From Sipunculus nudus (lineage: Eukaryota; Annelida; Sipuncula; Golfingiida; Sipunculidae), in contig CM049306.1 in NCBI GenBank assembly GCA_026874595.1, forward strand, positions 91,836,642 through 91,900,641: a stretch of 64,000 bases of DNA. Reading direction: 5' to 3'. Shown one piece after another: positions 11,003 to 23,000 of this stretch. The translations under genes and the position numbers were made by a program. The notes under the pieces are model-generated. The model did no database searches. It was not told where the DNA came from and saw only the letters and a program-made list of their open reading frames with translations. The stretch's first letter is position 1. Every line of letters begins with the position of its first letter.

Positions 11003-14000
11003 GTAAGAGTTGAATCATTAAGAATCTTCATTGAAAGAAGGGGAAAAAGAGGTGTTAAAGTGTCAGGCTTAATGACTAACCTTCTGCAATTAATAAATCA
11101 ATTAATTCAGATGTCCTGTTTTCATTGCATGCCTTCTATTAACCATAAAGGCTTGTGGTCACATTGCCATATTTGTCAAACAGTGGCATCTGATATGTGT
11201 AACCAGTTTTTGTGGCTTTTGGACGTATTACTTTTTAACATTTCTCCCATCCTGCTGTGATTATTCTTAAAGCCAGCTATACACCTACCTATCTGTAGAA
11301 GTTGTGTGTTTTATGTGGCTTTCTGTTGGGAAATCCTCTAAAGAAAAGTTCTTATAATGCTTCAGTGATGGATGTATCAGTATGTTTATCTAAAAAATGT
11401 TGGTAAACACTTTACCTCTGCCAATGTTGACAAACAGAAAAACCATTTAACCTAAGAGGTTTGTTGCAGATATGCAGAAGTAGAAAGGTCATTAGTTGCA
11501 AAAATGCCCTTTGGAAAACTCAGGTTCCTCTGACCAGCCTCCAAAGTTCCTTGTTGACTGTGTTTGGATTATTTTGGTTAGCCTACTAACATGTCATAAA
11601 CACATGGATATAAACATAAATAAAAATGGTGTGTGTGGTGGGATGACATTTTCTGGCCCATTTTTGTAAACAATTCACGGGGTAATCTTCAGCTAATAGA
11701 GGTCCCATATTGGAATAGAGTTTGAGTTAAAAATCTGACATTATAGATATATTTGCTTGCTAGAAAGCCAAAAATTTTCATCCCAAACCTTCCATCTTTC
11801 ACATACAGCTCACCTACCAACAGGGGAAGAACCATAATTATTTTGAGGTCCAAGGTCAAGGTCACAGAACCAACTTCTTTGAAAAGCCTCAGGATGCATT
11901 TTAAGCCAAACCTTTCATCCCAATTCTTTGATCTTTCACATATAGCTCACCTACTAAGTGGGAGAAGAATCCTATAGATGTTGAGGTCACAAGGTCAAAG
12001 GTCAGGGTCACAGGATCCACTTCTTTGAAAAGGTTGTGGACACATTTCAAGCTAGACCTTTCATTCCAAACCTTTCAGCACTGATATCGCTTCTCTGCCA
12101 ACAGGGGAAAAGACCTGTTGATTTTGAGGTCAAAGGTCAAGTTCACAGCACCCTCTTCTTGCGTGGAGTCATTTTCAGCAAACTTTTCAATCTATACTTT
12201 CCATCTGTCATATATGGCTTACCTACCAATAGGAGAAGAAGCCTATTGATGTTGAGTTCAAAAGGTCAAAGGTCAAGGTCACAATATTGTTCTAAATGCT
12301 TGTGAACATATTTCAAGTGAAACTGTTCAACCCAAACCTTCAGTCTTTCACATATGCCACATCTATGCATCACTGAATTTGATTCAAACTTCATATTTAT
12401 GGGTCTTTTTGCATGAAGAAATAACTAATTGATTTTGAGGTCAGCTGGTCAGGAGGTTAAAGGTTGCAGGTCTAAGTTATTCACTCATTGGTTGCCAAGT
12501 AATTACACCCGGCCAGATGTAAGTGGTTAGTAGTTACCCATCATTTAGAAAGAATCCAGTTGATATGTGGGCAAAAGGCCAAGGTCATAGGTCAGGGATG
12601 TTCACAATAACTTATTTTGTAGACCATCTCAATTTTTCTTGTTTTCTTGTATATATAACCATATGGCACTCACAACTGGAACATCTCACTATGTGCCCAT
12701 AATTGTCAGTGACACTTGTGATATAAGACTCCCTTTTGTATCAGCTCATGGAGTGATAAGGATATATCATTAGCTCATAACAAAAACACTGTTGCCAGAA
12801 TGCTTTGGCCAGGCATTAAGACTATGAGAGTTAAGTGTTAAGTTTAGCTACTGATTTATAAAATGAAGGGAACATTTTGCAGTTTATATCATGGAATCAT
12901 AGCAATAAACTTAGTTTTCTAGATATCTGAATATTATTATACAAATCATCAGATATACCAGCAAGTGTTTGTTCTGATAATATGTGGGTCTGTACCAGGA
13001 TTTAGAATGGCTTTATTTGATTACAAGACTCTTAGTGATGCTTTCTGCATTTCTTTTCTTTTAGGTTTTGCAGTTTACCTACCCTGCTGACCCCATTGAA
13101 TAGCAAGCTGATAATTAAAACAAATTGGACTTGCACTTTTTACATTTGCATGTTCATAAATCTGATATGAGAGCTCTCCAACCTGATCATGCCTTTTGAA
13201 TTATTTTGGACATTCATAACTGTAACATTCTTTGAAGCAATTGCTACAAGTTTAGTGTCTTATTGGAGGATGTGCGACCTGTCAGAAATCCAATATGGCC
13301 ACCAGGAAGCCATCTTTAAATTCCTTTAGAACATATTATCTCAAGAACTATTAAAGTGAATGCAGTGGGATGTATATTAATGTAATCTTGCATTGGGTCA
13401 AAAATTTCTTAATAAATATGACCATCATTTATGAAAGCTCAGTACAGTTGGCTTGTATTGAATAAAAATTAATATGGAAGCACCCGTTTCACAATAATTC
13501 TTGCATGGATTTCCTTGATCTTTTGCTATATTTTGATCTTATATGTGGCCTGTGTGGTATTCCTTTTGAGACTGACAGGTATCGAGCAAGCTGTGGGATT
13601 ATTTCCTGATAGCTCAACAACCATACATTTTGCCTCAGACCATCATTCACTATGTTTTAACCAGACATATATGATAAGAATTTATGGCAATGTAGAAAGT
13701 TTAAACAAAATTGGCATATAGGTTCTGCAACAATTTTACTAGAAGTTGTGAATTGCAGCCCATGATGTCGCAGGTCATGCCTGGCAGCTGAGCGTCATGA
13801 CCCATGGGTCACTTGTTATTAGAAAGCAGGAGCTCATCTTTGATCAAACCAAGTTTCTGGTGAACCCTCACAATATTTGTGTGTAGCATATACCAAAGTT
13901 CGATTACACATTATGTTTAGGGTCTTGAGGCTGTTTTCAAGCTTAGGCTCTGCCATTCTAGGTCATGACCTTGGAATGGAAGGCAGTGAGGCTGGTTTCA

Positions 14001-17000
14001 AGCTTAGGCTCTGCCATTCTAGGTCATGACCTTGGAATGGAAGGCAGTGAGGCTGGTTTCAAGCTTAGGCTCTGCCATTCTAGGTCATGACCTTGGAATG
14101 GAAGGCAGTGAGGCTGGTTTCAAGCTTAGGCTCTGCCATTCTAGGTCTATTAGTATAGTAGTAGATCCTATAGTAGGTTTCTAATACATTGGATTGGAAT
14201 GTAAGTCAAACCTGAATTCAGACGCTGAATCTGCAATTGCATGGACTCTGACTTGGAGGGTGTTGATTCTGATTCAGTCTTGGCCTAGGGTTTGGAGGTA
14301 GGTGACTCACACCTTGTTTTGGCCTCAGGGAGGTTATGACTCTGATTCAGTCTTGGCCTAGGGTTTGGAGGTAGGTGACTCACACCTTGTTTTGGCCTCA
14401 GGGAGGTTATGACTCTGATTCAGTCTTGGCCTAGGGTTTGGAGGTAGGTGACTCACACCTTGTTTTGGCCTCAGGGAGGTTATGACTCTGATTCAGTCTT
14501 GGCCTAGGGTTTGGAGGTAGGTGACTCACACCTTGTTTTGGCCTCAGGGAGGTTATGACTCTGATTCAGTCTTGCCCTAGGGTTTGGAGGTAGGTGACTC
14601 ACACCTTGTTTTGGCCTCAGGGAGGTTATGACTCTGATTCAGTCTTGGCCTAGGGTTTGGAGGTAGGTGACTCACACCTTGTTTTGGCCTCAGGGAGGTT
14701 ATGACTCTGATTCAGTCTTGGCCTAGGGTTTGGAGGTAGGTGACTCGCACCTTGTTTTGGCCTCAGGGAGGTTATGACTCTGATTCAGTCTTGGCCTAGG
14801 GTTTGGAGGTAGGTGACTCACACCTTGTTTTGGCCTCAGGGAGGTTATGACTTTGATTCAGTCTTGGCCTAGGGTTTGGAGGTAGGTGACTCACACCTTG
14901 TTTTGGCCTCAGAGGGTGGTGACTCTGATTCAGTCTTGGCTGAGGGTTTGGAGGTAGGTGACTCACACCTTTTTTGGCCTCAGAGGGTGGTGACTTTCAA
15001 TCAGTCTTGGCCTCAGGTCTGTAGGGAGGTGACTCGGGCCTGATTTTGGCCTTGGTGGGGGGGGGGGGAGAATCCTGGCGGAGGTGTATATTTGCTGTCT
15101 GATTATTCGATTACCATAGATCCATGTTTTGCTGCCTCAGTGATAAAATAAGAGTAATAGCTGAAAATCCTGACTAATTTTTCTCAACAAGGGATGCATC
15201 TATAAAACGCAGGTTAGGAAAAAATATAACATGTACAAGAGACTCAACGGCCACCAAGGCACAATTGGTGATAATAGGCAGAGGAAGGACAAAATGAACA
15301 CTAAGAATGTATATTTAATGATACTGCATATTTGTATTTTAATTTTTTTTTTGAGTCAGTCATAAACCATGGCCATTTTTATGCCATGACTGACAAAGAT
15401 CGATATTCACTCACCAAATTATGCATTCTAGCATTGGAACCTTAATTTGAACATTGCTGCAATGCCAGTGTAACATTATTTAGAAATATTTCTGAAACAT
15501 ATCATTTCCTTTAAAATAAATTGAAAAACTGATACCCAAAGACCATACGTTCTTTGGCAATTAACTTGCATTCAGATACTTCTTCATTCAACACAATAGA
15601 TGTCAATAGATGGCTCTCAAAGGTCATTACTTCAAAGCCAGCTGGTTCTGTAATCATTTAATATGGCATGTTTTGCTAGCAGACGGTTCAGGCATCAGTG
15701 TGCATATATTATGATCAGAGGAACTGTTGGAGTATGCGTATAGGCTGTGTAAACATCGACTTTGGCTTCGTTTATTCAAAGGTTTTGTCAAGTTTGATAA
15801 TTGACCGACGTTGTACAGAGTCTAAATAAATATAAACTTATTTATTTTACATGGATTGTACAAATAGTTATAATAACTAATCGAGGCACTCTCCATGGCT
15901 TCCGTGATGGCGTTAGGTAGTCTGCAGAGGTGGAGAAAACCGGAGTTCCCGGAGAAAACCACCGGCCTTGGATGGGCAACTACAACCCACTCTCATATCA
16001 ACGCCGGGGATCAAACCCGGGTCGCCAGCCGAGAGAGCCAAGCGTTTTACCACTTAGCTGTCCAGGCCCCAAGTCTAAATTAAAGTTTGTCATCCCAAAA
16101 AGTACTGATTCTTATATAATGCTTTGATGTAGCCAGGGTTTAGGGGCAAGGTTCCCGAAGGCCTGCCAGGTCTGTTATCATTTTATATGGCATATTTTGT
16201 CGGTTGACAGTTCAGACACCATTTTGCATATATTATGATCAGCAGGACCTTCAGTGATGTGTCTTAAATTAATATAGTGGCCCTGCTAGGCTTTGTCTTG
16301 GATAAGTTGTCATAAAACGAACAAATAGTCATCTATTCTAATTGGGTAGTTCAGGATGTTAAACCAATTAATTAAATTAATTAATTAACAAAGCTAGGCA
16401 TAATGCACAGTTGCAACTTGTTCAGTTTCCCAAAACTGTTATGCCTGACCGCATATCAGGGCACCGCAGCATTCCTAACTGCAGCCTAGCTTTTGAGAAA
16501 AGAACCTTTTTTTCGTTCTGTGTTCCCATACACCACCTGGCAGTGCAGAGTGGTGAGAATGTGATGCGGTCATTAAGTAAGGTTTTGGGTATTTTCACTC
16601 CAGTGAAGGAGCCTTCCAAGTATTTTACGAACAAAGGAGGGGCCATTAGACCATGTGCAGCCGCAAAATGGGGATCTACGGTATACATCATTTCTAGGGG
16701 TTTATCTTTGACTTTCAGCCATCATTTTGTATCTTTCATCAGCATTGTGTAACAAGTTTTTCTTAGGGAAGGCTCAGCTGTTTCTAGCTACCTTTTAAGG
16801 CTTAATTGAAAAATATATTACACATGCAAATAGCACCCTGTCTCTAGATCTTTATTTTTATGTACATTTTTAGCAGAAATTACCCAACATATTAAACATC
16901 TCTGTGACATATTACTTTTGTTCTGGTTGTGTTTTAGGTCGGTGGGAATTTAGTTGAAAAAACTGGGAACATGGTATGTTTTCTTACTGTTTCTGCACAA

Positions 17001-20000
17001 AACTGAATTTCTCTAGTTTTCTATGGCCTTGGAGTTTCACTTGTCAAATATGACCTTGTTTCAGCCTGCTACATGCCATTAGTATAATGATTGTAGTGGC
17101 ATGATTTTAAGTAGAATTGCTCGACCAGCATTGGATCTGCATAAGTTAAACTGCTTTCTGTGTTGTCACGATCTTTTCTTTGGAATTAGTTATTAGAGCT
17201 ATTAGGGCAGTAGTTTTGTGCTCTCCTGTGAATATTGCATGTTGTCAGTCCATCCTCAGTGTAATAGCATGTTTTCAGCAAGTTCTGCATTAACAGAATG
17301 AATTTTTTCCTTTTTGGCTGCAATTGCAGACTTTTTAACTTTTTGTGTGTTATAAACAGCAGTGTTTTTGAATCTGGTCGAGGTCAATATAGTGGTAGAT
17401 GTATTTATTTTTATATCATATTTTGGTTGAAAATATTTGTTGGTGGACCTAATAAGGTTCCTCCTGAGTGCAGAACCATTGATTTCAAATTAAATTTTTT
17501 TTTCTCTTCTGCCGCTTTCTATTTGCCCTAGATCTCCAGTATACCTGATTTTCAAAAACTATAATTTTGGCAGAGTAATAGCCCTAGGTCAAAGTTTTGC
17601 ACCCAATATATATTTTTGACCTTGACCTCATTCCTAAGGTCATGCACTCCATAGAATATCCCTCAATAATACTTAGCTGGGTGTCAGGGGGAGGCTTTCA
17701 GTGATGGCTTGGTAATTGCATAGATTTAGTTTTACTTGCACTTGAAGCCAAGTGCGGTTGGCATGCTCCTTGTGTACACTGTATGCTATATGCTGTATAT
17801 GTATATTTTATGTGGATATAAAAAAAACATACACCCTGTGTACAGTGGGATTGAGGTTGATTCTGATTTTTTCAAAATCAGAAATCAATATCTTATAAAT
17901 GCATGATGTTTAATTTTTTTCTACATTTCTTATTCTTCCAGTTTTAGCACATTTAAATATCAATCATGAGAAAGGTCTTATGTATTTACTACTGTGGGCT
18001 TCAGGGTATTTCCTAGCCTGCCTTCAGTCCAGAATCACTGTCTGTCAGGTTCACACTTTATCCTCACACAGGCAAAATAAGTCCCCTGGAACTGGCCCAT
18101 CCTTCCAGATCCACAAAAAAAGTCTTCCCTTCATCTGTCTGCCTCCTCTACAATGTACTTTCTTGTGTAAATTAGCTAAAAAGAAACAGAAACAGATGAA
18201 AACATAACCTACCTGGTGGAAGTAACATGTTTCATTTATGTTTTTGTCTTAAGTCAAATGAGCTTCCCTGGACAACTGGTATTTATGTCTGGTTTTCACT
18301 TTTTATACAGCCAGGTAAGCTGTTAAAACTTTTTTATCAAAGGCAAAGGGAGGAAGGTGGAGCTAAGGTGATTGTTTGCATGTGTGCAAAAATTGAAAGG
18401 TAACTTGTTAGAAAATGCCTTTTGCAATACTCTGGATGGTCTGACTTTCCACCAGATGTCCCTCTTGAATGGGTTTATTTTAGTGCCCCCCCCCCACGCA
18501 TTACATGTTCATTAAGTCATTAACCTTGCCTTAAGTGTAAAAAGCTGAGACAGGAAATGATAGATATCATAAGTAATAATATATCTTTCATGTTACTCTT
18601 AAAACAAAGATTGATATTATAAATAATGTCAGATCATATTATTTAGTAATAATGAACAAGGATTTCTGAATAAATGAAAATTGGGTAAAAATAATCAATA
18701 TGAATACGTAGCCAGCCACAGGATTTGATATGCTTCTAGCAGTCACTGTCCACAAAATTGACAGCTCAGTGATGGTGTGTTCAGTAGTTTCTACATCATG
18801 ACAACAGATTAATATGAGAACTGTGTTTGCTTCATATTTGAGAGGGTTTTAAATTAACAATATTAACAAAAAATAAAACCTTTGTGAGTCAGCTACACCT
18901 AAACGGTCAGTTATACTTTTGGCTTCATTGGTATCTATTAATTGTCTGTTATCCATTTCCCTTTAGAAAAAAAGTGCGGAAAGTCCAAAGGAAAAAAATA
19001 TGGTTATTTTAAAAAATAAGATATTTTGTGTTACATGTAAATCAAATATTGATATTCTGAGTAATATTAGATATTTTACATTATCTGTCAGTAATTTAAA
19101 ATATTTTCTGCTGCCCAGTGAACCCTTGGGTACTTACTCATTGTTTAAGAATGATAAGATCTTGCATGTAAAGACTTCCTGCAATGCGGTATATTCTCTG
19201 TATAATTTACTATATGGGGAAATCATGAAAGTTTAATCCTGGAAATATGAAGTAAATGACAGTAGTTTATATAAGAATATCTTGGAATAAAGTCAAAGTT
19301 ATGCATTCACATCATCTCTACATTTCAGATAAACATATCAGCTACAGTTGAAGTTTTCCTGGATAACCGGACAATTAATGATCGTGACACATGGAACAAG
19401 ACAACCAAGTCCTGCCTGAGTGAATTAACCACTAAGTTAGGGAATCCTCGGACTTTTGCCCCAGGCAGGAGAGGCCATATTTTGAAGGTGCTGGGTGGTA
19501 ATTCCTCAATAAGTTGCGCTGATGCCACGATGTCGGAATCCAGAATGAGGTTCTGGAAGTCGGAGTGGCTTTGCAAAGCCGACATGAACTACACGGAAAA
19601 AGACTTTCGCTGTGTACCAGGTTTGTTGTTTAGTCATACTTGTAATAATATGTATTCATATTTTAGAATTAGAGATCGTAATTCAAAAGTACCTAGAATG
19701 ACACACAGTAGAGATAAAACCTTTGCCAAGAAAATACTCGGAGTTCTATCTGCCACATTATTTGGATTGCACAAAAATCTAATTGTATAAATCTTCCTTG
19801 ATCCATGTCCCATTCTTCCAAGAAGTTTTGTATAACATAGGATTTTTTGTGGGATCCCACTAGCATACGAGTAAACAAACTGACACTGAAGAAAACATAG
19901 CCTCCATGGCACAGGAAGTTGAAAGTTGAGTTTAAATCTCAGAGGGCATAAAGTCATAAATACAGTAAAACCTGGCTTAGCCACCACCTTGGTTTAGCAA

Positions 20001-23000
20001 CTTAAAGCAATAACCACTTTTATGGATCCCAATTCTTTTTATCTCTGGAAATAAGACCTTGCATTGACTATCACCTCACTAATGTCACCACTTTATCTAG
20101 GTCTTGATGGTAGCCTTAAATTCATAGTTTTAGTGTATAACCTTTGAGGTACAGTAATATTTTTTAAGGCCAATTATATTTATTGTAAAAAAAATTGAGC
20201 TACAAAAAGGTGGGGAGCAACAAATCACTAGAACAATCAAAATATTTGGTGTGGCCTAATATTCTCCTCTTAGACATTATGAAAAAGTAAAGAGTTATCA
20301 CCACCAGATGTCTCCACACATCATGCCATCAATACATTTTTGAATATAATACTCTTGAAGTTTAACTTTCCTGTGTAAGACTGCTGCTGTATAGATCTCA
20401 TGATGTAAAATATATGGCCATACTTTACATTATGATAAACAGTGATATATATAGTTTCAAAACCTTGTATCTTTATGTAACTAAAGATAAACAAAATCAT
20501 TCTCGTTTCAATTTCATTGTTAAGTTTCTAAACAAGTTTTCATCCCTGATTATATAACCACAGATATTGAAAAATTCCTCTCTTGTTTCATTGTTTGCAG
20601 CCTGTTTAGTGCTTTAGGAATGGTTGATAATGCATCAGTTGGCCAAACTCTCTACTGACTTGAAGAGCTCAAAACAGAATAACGAGTGCACCAGGTGTAT
20701 ATGACAAGCATCACATGTCAAGCATCAAAGCAAAAAAAAAAACATCTGATGATAATTGTACAATATTTGACTTATGTATTATGATCCACCAACATATACA
20801 GTGAACCCCCTTATAGCAGACTGTCATGGGAACGGATGATTTATAGCGGTGTCCACCTCAGAGGGGGGTAGGGTCATTCATGAATTTTTTTTCCAGTATC
20901 ACTATTGCCAAAGTCCATATAATATGTGAATTAATTTTATTACTTGTTTTACTTATGAGGCAGTTATGTGAATTTTATTTGGGTCATAAACATTTTCAAG
21001 TATTGACTAGCAGCGGCAGGACTAACTTGTAGAGACCTGGTCATGAAAGAGCATATATTATTATTATTAAGGAAAACAATTTCTGTTAAGTTCTCATTTA
21101 TAGTTATAATAACATTTGCGGTGATAGCAAAGTTAAAGACGAATAAATAAAGACAAATAAACATGTAATACGCCACTTGTTATTTGTCCATGTCTCTGGT
21201 ATCCAGGAGTGGTCTGTTATACTATCAGTTATAGGTTCATTTCAGGGCCATTGGTTACGTTTTTCACCAGTGTGGGGGAAAAACTATTTGAAAGGATTGA
21301 GACGTCAACAGCTATACCAAGATATTCATCATTTTGAGCTATGACTGACTGTATCAGTCGCCATATAGGTTAATATTTGATGTCTTTGATTGCCTTTGAT
21401 CTAAAGTCTGGAGACATGGCGATAGGTCATGACCATTGAACATTTTTATGTTTAAACACCTTGCAATGCAATTTCAAGTATCCTTGGCTCTGGACCTATG
21501 GGAGAATAATGTTGCCTGAAATCAGGATGGCAGTGTCACTTCAGTGAAAGTTTTCCACAAGAGAAACTATAATACTGTCACTTTTTGTGGCAATGCTTTT
21601 AATAAATAGGTAGAATAAATTAAATTCTTTAAGAATCACTGATTACAAACTTGTAAGGCAGTTGGAGCATAAATGTCTTTTGTATTGTTCTTGTCTAGAT
21701 AATTAGATAATTTGAAAATTGTGAGAAAAATACCAGAAGTATAACATTGAGGCTGTTAAATGTCTGTTAGCAGGGTAATTTTAACCACTGGAATAGACAA
21801 AAAGTGTTTATTGTCCAGAATAGAGGGGTGTTTGCCAAAAAGGGGTTCTTAAAGCAGTAAAATCATTTGACTGTTACAGAGACTGTCTGTTACATGGGTT
21901 GTCCGATCCAGAGGGATGCCACAGCCCGGGGTTTCACTGTATTTGGATACCTGTGGTCATAAACAATAGGTTTTAACATAAACTGATTTAATGTATCTGT
22001 AATATTATGTACTACTTTGACCTATGTTAATGATATTTTACTTTTTATCTGTGTTTATTTTTTAGACAAACAATTTTTATCAAAATTGTTAATCTTTCAT
22101 CGAGAAAAAAGAGCTCAGGGTAATCTTTTTTATCAGTGGGGTCATAACACAGGCTAGCTTAATAACAGACACTGAATATGCTGGTATTATGCTTTTTAAC
22201 ATAAATGCATTCTAGATTGATTTTATACAGGAAATACCAGCTTTATACTGCTAAGAAGGGAGAGTGTGCAGCTCTAATTTGACATGAATATAAAACTCAG
22301 ATCTGAAAGATAGTGCTTGCTAAGGTCTGTAAGGAGACTTAAATCTGCAGGGAGAGTGCTTGCATAGATCTAAGGGAAGAGTGCAACTCAGATAAAATTC
22401 ATGAAGATCTGAAGGGAGAGTGCTTGCTAAGATCTTAAGGGAGAGTGCAATTTCCTGGGTTCATTGTTAATAATTCCGAACCTAATCATGCTGAAGACAG
22501 GCTGAAATTGGGCCAACAACTGAGATTGAACGAACTTTATTTGTTACTTGAAGCAACACAATTAAAGATTAATTATCAAAAGCCTTTGACTGTGATATAA
22601 TTTGCTAATACAAACTGCTATAGACCCTTTTCTGTGTTCAATATGGATAATTTTGAACCTTATCGACAGATGTCAGGCTGATATCGGGCTAATGACTGAT
22701 ATTTAAGGAATTTATTTGTTACTGGAAGCAACACAATGAAAAATTATTTATCGGAAACCTTGGACTGTGATAAAGTTTTCTAATACAAACTGCTATAGGC
22801 CCTTTCATGTGTATAATATAAATAATTTTGAAACTTATCAGGCCAAAATCAGGCTGACAATTGATATTTAATGAACTGTATTTGTTTCTTGAGGCACACA
22901 ATTAAAGATTATTTTTTTGGAATCCTTCATCCGTGATCAAATTTGCTAATACAGACTGTTATAGGCCCTTTCCTGTGTTCAGTTCAATTAATTCCTAAAC

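Larger units (their letters stand above)
11003..16937 (+). other. Intron 1, repeat-rich
   Basis: Holds a degenerate AGGTCA-containing array (11740-12600), a possible alternative terminal exon (13065), the 3' end of a family A element (13785-13815), two minisatellites (13927-14150 and 14263-15047) and a SINE (15828-16071). The remaining stretches show nothing I can support. Confidence 0.7.

Noticed and set aside
16021-16071. tRNA gene
   Set aside because: Only the promoter boxes of a tRNA-like head are kept. It is followed by a SINE core and flanked by a target duplication, and the anticodon arm does not fold as a normal tRNA.
15895-16127. Two overlapping protein-like plus frames
   Set aside because: They lie across a SINE on the opposite strand.
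19634-19987. 117-codon minus frame
   Set aside because: No domain, no splice context, and it overlaps intron 3 next to a strongly supported plus exon.
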